Assembly: GCF_024707505.1 (NCBI RefSeq)
Contig: NZ_CP102604.1
Span: 2,852,001-2,916,000, forward strand
Direction of reading: 5' to 3'
Source: Pantoea sp. SOD02
GTDB lineage: Bacteria > Pseudomonadota > Gammaproteobacteria > Enterobacterales > Enterobacteriaceae
DNA: 64,000 bases
The position numbers were made by a program, and so were the translations under genes. Below the pieces are notes generated by a model, which did no database searches, was not told the origin of the DNA, and saw nothing but the letters and a program-made list of their open reading frames with translations. Shown here piece by piece: positions 26,119 through 33,638 of this stretch. Positions within the stretch are counted from its first letter, which is position 1, and each line of letters begins with the position of its first letter.

Positions 26119-28806
26119 TTATGCAGGTTCTGCGCTGCCCAATACTAAACTGCTGAACTGATAAACGCGTTTAACCCCTATTTCTGGCAGGCGAACGCTT
26201 GTCTGTGTGCGCCCTTCACTACCCGGCTCAAGCCATCCGGCGGCTACGCACAATCGCGCCACCTTGCGGGCGTCAAAACCTTTGCAGATCTCTTTCCAGC
26301 CAGACGGCAAAACATAAAACGTGGTAACTGGCTCACTTTCATTGCCACCCTTATCTACCTTACGGAAACCCATCATGGCCGTAGGTCGATTCCGTTCGTC
26401 GTACCAATCAGCAAAACGGCTAAACTGGTTGCGGGTCATGAAGTCACAAATCTGCTCCAGTGCGGCTTTATCTTCTTGGTTCGCTGCATGGCCACGGTCA
26501 GTCATCCATGAAGCCAGACAGCGCTCCGCCGCTTTAAAAGCTTCGCCCTCTGGCCATCCAGTTATGCCTGCGCGGGTTGCCAGCTCCCCGGCCATTGCAA
26601 CAAGCGCAAAGCGCGTCACTGCTCGTCCAACCTGATTCCCGGCGTCCTGAGGCGTCAGCCTGCGGGTGAAGTCTTTTAGCATGGCTTTCGCCTGGCTGGT
26701 CACTTCCGGCAAATTCTGCGTGATATGATGCAACCAATCGCGGAACGGCGCGCCATGATGCTGCGTTACTGATTGCTCCAGATGTTCAGCCAATGCTTTG
26801 CCACCGCTGAAGCCATGTAACTCCTCAAACACGCCGTGCATACCGGAATCGCTTGGGATTTGGATCATGCGCACCTCGACGCCGGCATAAGTGCGCTCTC
26901 CAGCGTTTGCCGCATGCTCAACCAGTGAAAGCTCCCCAGTGGATAGAAAAAGTAGATTCCAGCGGTTCGTTTCGCGTACCGAACCGTCCGTTCTCGCTCT
27001 GGCTTTACCTTGACCATTCGCTAGCATATAGGCGATATTTCCCGCTTCCCGCCCATCTACCTCGCGGATTTCATCCAACATGAGCGTAGCGTCATTACGG
27101 CGGCTGGCCGTACCTTCCAGCGCATTCCCGGTTGATCGCCACGTATGCCAGAAATCCGTTCCACCGCAGACGGAAGCGGCTACTTTCATAGTCGTGGTTT
27201 TGCCGTCAGTGGATTCGCCTTTGAGGTGATAACCACCACCGCCCATGCCTACTAGCCGCAGCAGAGGCGATGCAAAAGCCAGACTGACAGAGAACGCCAC
27301 TCGAGCATTGCCGATACAATAACGCCCAACCTGATCCCGCCACTCTTCCGTGGTGCCGCTCACTCTGAAATCACGGCCTTGTACGCTGCTGGTTTGCAGA
27401 ATGACAGACTGAGCATCTCGCCCGATCACTTCGTCCTGAAGCACATACACGCCACCATGCCAGCCAGTTTTATTCACACAGGTAACTTTCCTATCGGGCT
27501 TGCACAGCGAGATGTACTCCATCAAATGCGCGCGCGCCATTCCGTTGATGTTGATATAAGAAAGCCCGTTAACCAGCAGCACACGCCGCAGTTCTTCGCC
27601 ACTGCCGCCAAGCAGCTCCATCGGCATCGCCCATTTACGGCTCATACCGTTTGTGTCCTCCCATTCGAGCAAGCGGCCATAATTACTGCCGTCTGCATCA
27701 CTGGTGATCGCTGTGACGCGCAGCGGGCTGCAAATCTTGATATTACGGATCTCTGTGTCACCGTCAGACTTATTCACCTGCTTGTCATACCAAAGATATT
27801 CTTTCGTCAGCCGGAACCCTTGCGGCAATCGGGTAAGCCCTTTGCCATGCAGCGCCATTTCCTCCATGAACGCTTCACGAGCGCGACGTTCCCCATTTTC
27901 GCGGCGGTAATCGTCCCAGTCGGCTTTATGCCTAGTTGGCGGCAGCGTTACCCACCCATCAACAGCTTTCGCGGCTTTCTCGGCCTGAATACGTCCAGTG
28001 TTATCTTTGCCATCAAGTAGATCATTATCCCCAGCCAGGATGATCCGAGCCTCTGGCCAGCGCTGGCGTATTTGCTCCGCTACCTTTACTAAATTCGTTG
28101 CAGCAACAGCAGCAAGAATTAGCCCTTCAGCCAGCATGCTCACGGTTATCCCCGTAGCAAAACCCTCAGTGATGATCACTTGCTCAGGTGGTTCCGCTGG
28201 CAAAGCAGAAACCTGAATAAATGCCCCTGACAGCTGGCTACCTTGCAACAGACATTTTTCACCTTCAGGGCTGATAAGCTGGCCACCCGTTATGTTTCCA
28301 GCAATATCCGTAAGCGGAAGCAGAATAGAGCCAACGCCAAACGACATACCCGCCATGCTGAATTGCTTATCTAGTAAAGAAACCGTATGCCCATGAAGAC
28401 CACGCGCCGTTAAATAGCTGCACTCTCCCAGCTGTGTTTGCTGGCTAAGTTCAGTAAAGCGTTTCTGGCCTGCTTTGCCATCCACAGCTTTATTTCTGGC
28501 AGGCATTATTGGCTGATTGCTCACTTCAGGTAATGAGAGTGTTTCGGCTACCATCGCAGACACGGCTTTAACATCATGGCCAGTAGCAAGACGCACGAGA
28601 TCCAACCCGTCACCGTTTCCACAGTGGTTACAAAACCACGTTCCACGACCTTCTTTGTCATCCAGGCGAAAACGATCTTTTCCACCACAAACCGGGCAGG
28701 CTCCATGCCGCTTCCCATTAGGAACATTTATTCCCAGAGCGGATAAGATGTGCGGCCAGCGGCCTCGAGCTGCGGTAGCAATTGCTGATACAGATTGCAT
28801 TTTCAC
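26119..28806 (-). CDS. P4 alpha-like primase-helicase (toprim, DUF927)
   Basis: 895 aa replication protein. Zinc ribbon ACPVCGGKDRFR...TWFCNHCG (Cys37, 40, 59, 62), toprim primase domain with VIITEGFATG and IILAGDND, then a DUF927/helicase part with Walker A-like GESTDGKTTTMKVAASVC and Walker B-like ATLMLDEIREVDG. The C-terminal 150 residues probably recognise the iterons. P4 alpha is 777 aa, so this is a longer relative. The likely start is the GTG at 28806, overlapping the stop of the preceding gene (GTGA) with GGAGGG upstream; the ATG at 28800 is the alternative. Confidence 0.92.
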   Translation of the reverse strand: MKMQSVSAIATAARGRWPHILSALGINVPNGKRHGACPVCGGKDRFRLDDKEGRGTWFCNHCGNGDGLDLVRLATGHDVKAVSAMVAETLSLPEVSNQPIMPARNKAVDGKAGQKRFTELSQQTQLGECSYLTARGLHGHTVSLLDKQFSMAGMSFGVGSILLPLTDIAGNITGGQLISPEGEKCLLQGSQLSGAFIQVSALPAEPPEQVIITEGFATGITVSMLAEGLILAAVAATNLVKVAEQIRQRWPEARIILAGDNDLLDGKDNTGRIQAEKAAKAVDGWVTLPPTRHKADWDDYRRENGERRAREAFMEEMALHGKGLTRLPQGFRLTKEYLWYDKQVNKSDGDTEIRNIKICSPLRVTAITSDADGSNYGRLLEWEDTNGMSRKWAMPMELLGGSGEELRRVLLVNGLSYININGMARAHLMEYISLCKPDRKVTCVNKTGWHGGVYVLQDEVIGRDAQSVILQTSSVQGRDFRVSGTTEEWRDQVGRYCIGNARVAFSVSLAFASPLLRLVGMGGGGYHLKGESTDGKTTTMKVAASVCGGTDFWHTWRSTGNALEGTASRRNDATLMLDEIREVDGREAGNIAYMLANGQGKARARTDGSVRETNRWNLLFLSTGELSLVEHAANAGERTYAGVEVRMIQIPSDSGMHGVFEELHGFSGGKALAEHLEQSVTQHHGAPFRDWLHHITQNLPEVTSQAKAMLKDFTRRLTPQDAGNQVGRAVTRFALVAMAGELATRAGITGWPEGEAFKAAERCLASWMTDRGHAANQEDKAALEQICDFMTRNQFSRFADWYDERNRPTAMMGFRKVDKGGNESEPVTTFYVLPSGWKEICKGFDARKVARLCVAAGWLEPGSEGRTQTSVRLPEIGVKRVYQFSSLVLGSAEPA

Positions 28807-29213
28807 AGGAAGCCCTCCCCACCATCTGGGGACATAAACGTATATCCCTGCGGCAGTTCGCCATCAGGAGCGCCAAAGATGATGTCTCGGTAAACCTCGC
28901 GTAGTTCAATTACGCCTTTAGTAGAGAGTCGTATGACTTCTCCAGCAAATCCGCCAGATATCATCTGTTCCAAAGATTCATTCGCTAATCGACAACCTTC
29001 ATCCTTACCAAACTCCTCAATCCAGGGAGCTTCAATATGGAAAATTATATTTATTGCGACTTTGTCAGCGGTCAATTCAACATATTCGCCATTTTCAACA
29101 TAAACAGGTGCGCCATTGATCTGCTTCATGAGCGCAATAAAAGCTTCTGCGATATAACGGCGTAACATTGCTGTGCGATAGGCTGGCGAAAGTAAAACAT
29201 TATTGGTTAACAT
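28803..29213 (-). CDS. unknown protein in the P4 cnr position
   Basis: 136 aa, not recognised by family. Acidic, with two predicted helical parts (MLRRYIAEAFIALMKQI, GCRLANESLEQMISGGF) and no signal peptide. GGGGA lies seven bases before the ATG. It overlaps the next upstream gene by 14 bp and the alpha gene by 4 bp. In P4 the gene just upstream of alpha is cnr, which limits alpha-driven copy number; a similar role is possible by position only. Confidence 0.75.
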   Translation of the reverse strand: MLTNNVLLSPAYRTAMLRRYIAEAFIALMKQINGAPVYVENGEYVELTADKVAINIIFHIEAPWIEEFGKDEGCRLANESLEQMISGGFAGEVIRLSTKGVIELREVYRDIIFGAPDGELPQGYTFMSPDGGEGFL

Positions 29214-29442
29214 TTTTATTCCCCATAATTGTGCTACTTTCGCTTATAACGTCATCCAACTGTTCAGCTAAACATGCAAAAACTGCGGCAGCGCCTTCTG
29301 CTGGAATATTTTTGAAACCAGCGCCAGCACATGTGGAAAGTAACTCAGCAAGAAACTCGCTTGCAGTTGCAACCCGGAGGAGTTTGTCCTCGCCAGATTC
29401 AGTAAGAGTACAAGATTGGTTATTTCTATGAGGTCTGCTCAT
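29200..29442 (-). CDS. unknown small protein of the element's left operon
   Basis: 80 aa from the ATG at 29442 (MSRPHRNNQSCTLTESGED), preceded by GGAGG and AAGGG. The middle, LRVATASEFLAELLSTCAGAGF, looks helical and resembles small proteins found between kil and cnr in P4-like elements, but I cannot name a family. It overlaps the Icd-like gene by 4 bp (ATGA) and the following gene by 14 bp, so it is translated in the same operon. Confidence 0.7.
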   Translation of the reverse strand: MSRPHRNNQSCTLTESGEDKLLRVATASEFLAELLSTCAGAGFKNIPAEGAAAVFACLAEQLDDVISESSTIMGNKNVNQ

Positions 29443-29642
29443 GCCCTTGCCTCCAAGTAATTCGAGGTAGGGATTCGGCCAGCAAAACAAATGATGAAAT
29501 CGGTGATTAACTGCAACCGTGCATCTCGTTCATTGTATGCATTAACGCGAATTGGTTCAGGGCGAGCGCTGCTATCAGCACGGCGCACGGCAAGAAAGAG
29601 AAAGGTAAATTCTGAATGAGTTTGTGTGAGGACTGTAGCCAT
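29439..29642 (-). CDS. Icd/Kil-like host cell division inhibitor family protein
   Basis: 67 aa from the ATG at 29642 (MATVLTQTHSEFTFLFLAVRRAD...), with GGAGG nine bases upstream. The pattern FTFLFLAVRRADSSARPEPIRVNAYNERDARLQL is typical of the Icd-like proteins of P4-type elements, first described as division inhibitors. The frame is open far upstream (to 30026), but that part overlaps the immunity RNA leader, so the short start is preferred. First protein of the left operon. Confidence 0.8.
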   Translation of the reverse strand: MATVLTQTHSEFTFLFLAVRRADSSARPEPIRVNAYNERDARLQLITDFIICFAGRIPTSNYLEARA

Positions 29643-29650
29643 AATGGCAA

Positions 29651-29884
29651 CCTCCGTTAGATAGCGGTTAACGCTACCACCGGAGTTTCCACGCTCACTG
29701 GTGGTAGCCCAGACGGGGGTGGAAATACCGGCTCTAACGGATACCGGCCTGACCGAAGTCAGCCCCGCCTGGGCCACCATTACACGGTTAGAGCAACGGC
29801 AGTGAAACCGCTGCACAAATGTGAGGTGTTCAAAGACATAGACACAAAAAAAGACGCATAGCGCGTCAAGTGTCGCCGTTAGAT
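29651..29884 (-). ncRNA. P4-like immunity leader (candidate CI RNA region)
   Basis: On the minus strand ATCTAACGG occurs at 29876-29884 and again at 29654-29662, just before the Icd-like ribosome site. Between them (29731-29741) lies TCCGTTAGAGC, complementary to both. This mirrors the seqA-seqB-seqC plan of P4 immunity, where the small CI RNA pairs with two flanking sequences to end transcription early. A strong hairpin-T terminator lies in the same leader (29846-29867). The precise CI RNA ends cannot be given. Confidence 0.6.
29846..29867 (-). terminator. hairpin terminator in the immunity leader
   Basis: GACGC-GCTAT-GCGTC followed by seven T on the minus strand. It lies inside the untranslated leader, about 200 bp before the first gene, as expected for conditional early termination in P4-type immunity. 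Confidence 0.8.
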
Positions 29885-30049
29885 TACACGGGTTTCCACG
29901 CCCGGCTACCGATTTTGCGATAGCCCGAGGACTATAAACGCTGATTAATGTCTTTTGCAACATATTTTGGATAAAAGAATCCTTACCGCAGCTGGATAAT
30001 ACAGCCGCAGTATTTATCATCTGCATAATCAGAACCTAAATTTTATAAT

Positions 30050-30066
30050 GCCCGGTAAACCCGGGC
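30050..30066 (-). terminator. possible terminator after the gpO-like gene
   Basis: GCCCGG-GTTTA-CCGGGC stem on the minus strand, 6 bp after the stop at 30072, followed by ATTATAAAATTT. The tail is AT-rich rather than a pure T-run and may double as promoter sequence for the left operon. Confidence 0.5.
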
Positions 30067-30071
30067 GGTGC

Positions 30072-30594
30072 TCAACCAGAAGTAATGGCGGAAACCCAAC
30101 CTTTAACAGAACGGCTACTAAATACAATATTCTCAAGTGCTAAAGGCGCACTAATTACGGGTTTGGAATCAGGTCGCGAAAAATGATTTCTGTTATTAAA
30201 TCTTAAACGGTCTGTATTAACACTTGCTGGCGAATCGGTGACAGCCAGCCCACCAAGATAGAAAAACCCCACTGTGTACAAAGTCCTCTTCTACTTCAAC
30301 TGAACAAAATAGCTTTTGTCCATTTCGATTATATTCAATTAGCTTTAAAGTTGGTTTTATGCGTGCATACAGCCGCACTTCCTTCCCTATGTAGTCAAAT
30401 TTCAGCGCCAATACTTCGCCCAAATTAGGTTTATTACGATCATGTTCTTCCCAGATTAGTGCAGTGTATAAATTGGGATCATAAGAGTTTGCCATACCGA
30501 TTAACCAATCAGGTTTAATGGTACGGCCATCAATAGTTTTACCTTCACAAGAAACACATATCCATTCTGATGTTAATCCAGAGTGACCTATCAT
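30072..30594 (-). pseudogene. P2 gpO-like capsid protease, frameshifted and lacking the scaffold tail
   Basis: The first frame (30594 to 30217) gives 125 aa. It resembles the N-terminal serine protease of P2 gpO, with Asp22 (IDGRTI), His51 (IWEEHD) and Ser98 (LFCSVEVEEDF) at the places of the P2 triad Asp19/His48/Ser107. Similarity then jumps to another frame (YLGGLAVTDSPAS, ending at 30072). Deleting one T from the T5 run at 30262-30266 restores SGVFYLGGLAVTD as in P2 gpO (LVGLAVTDDPAS). The repaired product would be about 173 aa against 284 in P2, so the C-terminal scaffold part is missing. It lies 1 bp after the gpN-like gene. Confidence 0.8.
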
Positions 30595-30595
30595 T

Positions 30596-31594
30596 TTACG
30601 AGTCCTTTAACGTCAATGCATTTTCATCCATTGCGGCGTACATGAAACCATCACCTAATGCGTAACCTTCTTGACGTAAATAACTATGCTCATAGAGCTT
30701 CTTATCTTCATTAAAACCAGCTTTGAAAACACGAGTGCCTTTTTGCGTATAAATATGCAAGTTATCAAGCGTTGTTACAGCCAGACGACGTCCCGGCATA
30801 AAGGGAGGAACAAAAGCAAATCGGCCTGCAACTGAACTATTCAACATTTGAGCTGAAGCACGATCTGAGGGCGAAGCTGCACCATTGAATAATTTTAATC
30901 GCTCAGTAGCGGCAAGCTCCGCTCCAACCATTACCACCAGACGAGGATCTTCTCTGAAACCCTCTGGAATTAGTTCATTAATCAAGAAAGAAGCAAGTGC
31001 GTCCAAATGCTTAAAATCGCCTGTTTCTCCAATTGTTGCTGGTTTAGTGATGACCTGAGATCCAGCATTAAATTCATGCGCAATTGCGTGCCATCCTTTA
31101 TTTACATCCTCGCCCTTGGGGTTTTCATTTGGTTTTGTATCAAGGGCGGAATACTGGCCATTAAACCCAATTTTCAACATATCAAGAGTGAATGCACGAG
31201 AGAAAAAATCCGACATTTTTTGATTAAATTCGTCTTGTGTCCCACTACCTGAATTAATTAGTAATGACATTTTATCGTAGTTAATTGATGCGCATGAATC
31301 AGTTTCGCAAAGCTCATAGACTGATCCATTAAGTTTTGTCGGGTTGCGGAAACGCCCCTCTAAGGCCCGTCCTGTATATAGTGAATTATCACCAACTGAA
31401 ACAGCCTGACCATTTTCTTGCGCAACATCAGCAGTTGTAATTTGCTCCATCATCCAACTTGATTGCATCATTGCAACCCTCAACAGATTTTCAGATGGCT
31501 CAGAAATCTGAAATGAATTCCCAAACTTCTTAGCATTGCTAACAAAATTTTGATGAAACAATTCCGCAGCATGCGGTTTAATGAATGCAGTCAT
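30596..31594 (-). CDS. P2-family (gpN-like) major capsid protein
   Basis: 332 aa. Conserved spots shared with P2 gpN include FQISEPSENLLRVAMMQSSWMM, the IGFNGQYSA loop, VNKGWHAIAHEFNAGSQV, DALASFLINELIPEGFREDPRLVVMVGAEL and VPPFMPGRRLAVTTLDNLHIY. All line up in order with the HK97-fold capsid. P2 gpN is 357 aa. No portal or terminase accompanies it. It is followed by the gpO-like gene; P2 has the order O-N. Possible roles are own-capsid formation or interference with helper gpN assembly (inference). Confidence 0.85.
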   Translation of the reverse strand: MTAFIKPHAAELFHQNFVSNAKKFGNSFQISEPSENLLRVAMMQSSWMMEQITTADVAQENGQAVSVGDNSLYTGRALEGRFRNPTKLNGSVYELCETDSCASINYDKMSLLINSGSGTQDEFNQKMSDFFSRAFTLDMLKIGFNGQYSALDTKPNENPKGEDVNKGWHAIAHEFNAGSQVITKPATIGETGDFKHLDALASFLINELIPEGFREDPRLVVMVGAELAATERLKLFNGAASPSDRASAQMLNSSVAGRFAFVPPFMPGRRLAVTTLDNLHIYTQKGTRVFKAGFNEDKKLYEHSYLRQEGYALGDGFMYAAMDENALTLKDS

Positions 31595-31617
31595 TATGAA
31601 ACCTTTATTTATATATA

Positions 31618-32457
31618 TTATTTACTGAGAAGAGAAAGTTTATTTTCTTTAGCCAACTCAACAGCCGCCATAGCATCAGAGTATTCGCAGTGGGTCGTAG
31701 CTTGCCTCAGTACGAAGTTATCTTTTCTATAGAATTCCTTGCAGTATTTATATCTATATTTCCATCCAGAATTCATAACTTGTACATCCTTAGATGGGGT
31801 GCACACACGATAGATTGAATCAATTGAATTGACTATGTCTGTAATGACACTCCAAGAGTATTTGTAGATGTATATAAACCTTGTGCTATTTTCTCCACTG
31901 TATGTTGAACTGGGAAGCCGTTCATTTGGAATCTTATTCAATATACCTACTGAGAACCGCACCTTATCTTTATTTAACATATGCTCTACTATAGGGCGCA
32001 ATTTCCCAAGCAATCCTTTACAGCAAAGCAGATTAAAATCAGCTTCTTTTAAACTACTCTCAGCTTGACTCACTTTTATACTCTGATTGAAATACTGTTC
32101 TTTGAGACTGAGGCCGCTTTTTCTATCCCCACCACCATTGTTTATATTAAGTAAGGCCGCCTTCTGAAAATCTAAATTACACTTCTCTTGACCATAATGT
32201 TTGAGAGCATCACTAATTAATTCGTTTCCACGTTGAACCAATAACTCAATTTCATCAGAATCTGGAGTGATATTTAGATTGTTTACGCCCATTAAATCCA
32301 AAACAAATTCAATCTTATCTTTATTTCTATAAAAAAGTGACAGTTCGAAAATTCTATAAGCGTAGCTATTATCACTTGAACTTTTCGTATAAACAATTGA
32401 CTGATAATTTCTGACTTTAGAATCGAGAGGATCTTTACTATACGGCACATCGTTCAT
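31618..32457 (-). CDS. unknown 279-aa protein of the element
   Basis: Not recognised. AT-rich gene with a polar, tyrosine- and lysine-rich product. Predicted mixed helices include FVLDLMGVNNLNITPDSDEIELLVQRGNEL in the N-terminal half and cysteines in NLLCCKGLLGKLRPIVEH. No signal peptide or membrane span. The segment NINNGGGDRKSG looks like a flexible linker. It sits between alpA (4 bp) and the capsid gene (23 bp) in one orientation and may be co-expressed with the head module. It is in the position where P4 carries its helper-exploitation genes. Confidence 0.7.
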   Translation of the reverse strand: MNDVPYSKDPLDSKVRNYQSIVYTKSSSDNSYAYRIFELSLFYRNKDKIEFVLDLMGVNNLNITPDSDEIELLVQRGNELISDALKHYGQEKCNLDFQKAALLNINNGGGDRKSGLSLKEQYFNQSIKVSQAESSLKEADFNLLCCKGLLGKLRPIVEHMLNKDKVRFSVGILNKIPNERLPSSTYSGENSTRFIYIYKYSWSVITDIVNSIDSIYRVCTPSKDVQVMNSGWKYRYKYCKEFYRKDNFVLRQATTHCEYSDAMAAVELAKENKLSLLSK

Positions 32458-32461
32458 TATT

Positions 32462-32683
32462 TCATTTATTCCTTTTTTCCAGATTATACTTTATCCAATC
32501 CAATACTTCAGATTCCACCCATGCTACTGACCTGGTTCCAATATATACCTGTTGAGGAAATTCTTTATTCTTCATTTTTAAATAAATAGTAGAGCGTGGC
32601 ACTCCCGTCATATCAATAACATCAGGAATGCGTAACAACCTGTATTCTGGCAGGTGTAAAGAGTTGCACGGAATTGTATTCAT
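32462..32683 (-). CDS. AlpA-family regulator/excisionase
   Basis: 73 aa. MerR-like helix-turn-helix: YRLLRIPDVIDMTGVPRSTIYLKMKNKEFPQQVYIGTRSVAWVESEVLDWI, the classic Phage_AlpA pattern. In P4 the related Vis protein represses and aids excision. It is the first gene inward of attR and reads toward the capsid genes. Repeats at 32849-32890 upstream may be its sites. Confidence 0.9.
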   Translation of the reverse strand: MNTIPCNSLHLPEYRLLRIPDVIDMTGVPRSTIYLKMKNKEFPQQVYIGTRSVAWVESEVLDWIKYNLEKRNK

Positions 32684-32848
32684 TGCTTATTACCTATTGG
32701 CTGTCTAGTTAAGTACATTCATGTCCAATTGCATGTCACTGGATGATTAAATCCTCGCATAAAAATTTTAATGCGTAAACGCCCCCAAATTCCTTTAGAA
32801 GCAACAATAAATAATTAAGATGGAAATTAGCAGTGTTGAATATAGGTC

Positions 32849-32890
32849 AATGTTAGTGAATGTTAGTGAGCAACTAACTAATGCTAACCA
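32849..32890. repeat. clustered TGTTAGTG repeats upstream of alpA
   Basis: AATGTTAGTG occurs twice head to tail (32849-32868), then CAACTAACTAATGCTAACC carries the inverted words CTAAC twice. Clustered short repeats near the att site suggest AlpA or integrase binding. Function is inferred. Confidence 0.5.
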
Positions 32891-32948
32891 AATGTATACT
32901 CAAAATGCGTACAAAAATAATTGTAAAGTAAGGTAAATAAAATTCATG

Positions 32949-33030
32949 GGTTGGCAGGTTGGCAGGTTGGCAGGTTGGCAGGTTGGCAGGTTGGCAGGTT
33001 GGCAGGTTGGCAGGTTGGCAGGTTGGCAGG
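32949..33030. repeat. 8-bp tandem repeat GGTTGGCA, about 10 copies
   Basis: Perfect array of GGTTGGCA for 82 bp, starting after ATTCATG. There are no spacers, so it is not a CRISPR. Slipped-strand variation in copy number is to be expected. Confidence 0.97.
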
Positions 33031-33054
33031 TCAAAATAGGGTAAAAATGAAAGG

Positions 33055-33074
33055 TGTGTATACCAATGTGTATA
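33055..33074. repeat. integrase arm-type sites near attR
   Basis: TGTGTATA at 33055-33062 and 33067-33074, a direct repeat with 12-bp period. It is the same octamer as the three copies beside attL. Confidence 0.6.
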
Positions 33075-33130
33075 GAATTAAAAATTAGAACCAATTTATT
33101 ATATTTATATCAATCAATTAATCCACAAGA

Positions 33131-33150
33131 TCGATTCATGCAGGGGACAC
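33131..33150 (+). repeat. attR, 20-bp direct repeat
   Basis: TCGATTCATGCAGGGGACAC, one mismatch to attL, followed by CA. CAGGGGACACCA is the original 3' end of the argW gene including its CCA. Confidence 0.93.
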
Positions 33151-33172
33151 CAGATTGTCATCGTTCTCCCGC

Positions 33173-33382
33173 TTAAAACAGCCATCTCGCCAGAGCAAGT
33201 GTCAGTCCAGCGGTACTCATTATTCCCGCCACAATCCATTTCGTTTGCTGGTTTATCGCCTGATGAAGATCGCTTTTAGTGACGTAGTTCGGTTTGATTA
33301 CCGCTATATCTGTTTTCATCACTGCCATATCGGTTTTGATATCATCAATATACGCTTCAAGCTTTGAAACGCGCTTTTCCAT
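33173..33382 (-). CDS. small coiled-coil membrane protein, copy 1
   Basis: 69 aa from the ATG at 33382 with GGAG upstream. An N-terminal helix/coiled coil (MEKRVSKLEAYIDDIKTDMAVMKTDIAVIK) precedes one C-terminal membrane helix (WIVAGIMSTAGLTLALARWLF). This layout is like XhlA-type or phage-derived membrane proteins. It is a close paralogue of the next gene. Function unknown. Confidence 0.75.
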   Translation of the reverse strand: MEKRVSKLEAYIDDIKTDMAVMKTDIAVIKPNYVTKSDLHQAINQQTKWIVAGIMSTAGLTLALARWLF

Positions 33383-33407
33383 GTTCACTCCTTGATCATT
33401 AATTCAC

Positions 33408-33638
33408 TCAGAACAACCAGCGAGCCAGTGCCAGCGTCATGCCCGCAGTACTCAGCATCCCAGCGACTATCCATTTTGTCTGCTTACTTAATTCCTGATG
33501 AATTCTCCCAATATCCTGATGCACTTTGCCGATCTCCTGATAAAGATCGCTCTTGGTGACGTAATTCGACTTGATCACCGCGATATCCATTTTCATTTCA
33601 TGAATATCCGCTTCCAGCTTTGAAACGCGCTTTTCCAT
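33408..33638 (-). CDS. small coiled-coil membrane protein, copy 2
   Basis: 76 aa from the ATG at 33638, with AGAGG about 10 bases upstream. Same plan as copy 1: EKRVSKLEA start, AVIKSNYVTKSDL and WIVAGMLSTAGMTLALARWLF end. Extra heptad-like repeats (EIGKVHQDIGRIHQELSK) lengthen the coiled coil. The tandem duplication lies just outside attR. Function unknown. Confidence 0.75.
   Translation of the reverse strand: MEKRVSKLEADIHEMKMDIAVIKSNYVTKSDLYQEIGKVHQDIGRIHQELSKQTKWIVAGMLSTAGMTLALARWLF

Larger units (their letters stand above)
32684..33130. other. 447-bp AT-rich right end of the element
   Basis: No gene. In order it holds a tandem pair of AATGTTAGTG (32849-32858, 32859-32868) with inverted TAAC words after it, the 8-bp tandem array (32949-33030), and two TGTGTATA octamers (33055-33074) next to attR. 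It probably contains the alpA promoter and recombination sites. Confidence 0.6.
22328..33150. mobile_element. P4-like satellite / integrative element in tRNA-Arg
   Basis: About 10.8 kb flanked by attL and attR. Order: integrase (plus), then all on minus: Shedu nuclease, small WYL-like protein, Ogr/Delta zinc finger, iterons, alpha-type primase-helicase, two small genes, Icd-like protein with immunity leader, frameshifted P2 gpO-like protease, P2 gpN-like capsid, an unknown protein, AlpA. It lacks terminase, portal and tail genes, so it must depend on a helper. The left part (23.7-25.5 kb) and right part (30-33 kb) are AT-rich while the primase region has host-like composition, so the element is mosaic. 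Confidence 0.9.

Noticed and set aside
29643..30026. N-terminal extension of the Icd-like protein to 195 aa
   Set aside because: The extra part overlaps the immunity leader and its terminator; the 67-aa start has its own ribosome site.
32949..33030. CRISPR-like array
   Set aside because: Repeat unit is 8 bp with no spacers and no cas genes in the window.
32900..33094. 64-codon minus-strand frame with LPTCQPAN repeats
   Set aside because: It is only the translation of the 8-bp tandem array; no ribosome site or similarity.
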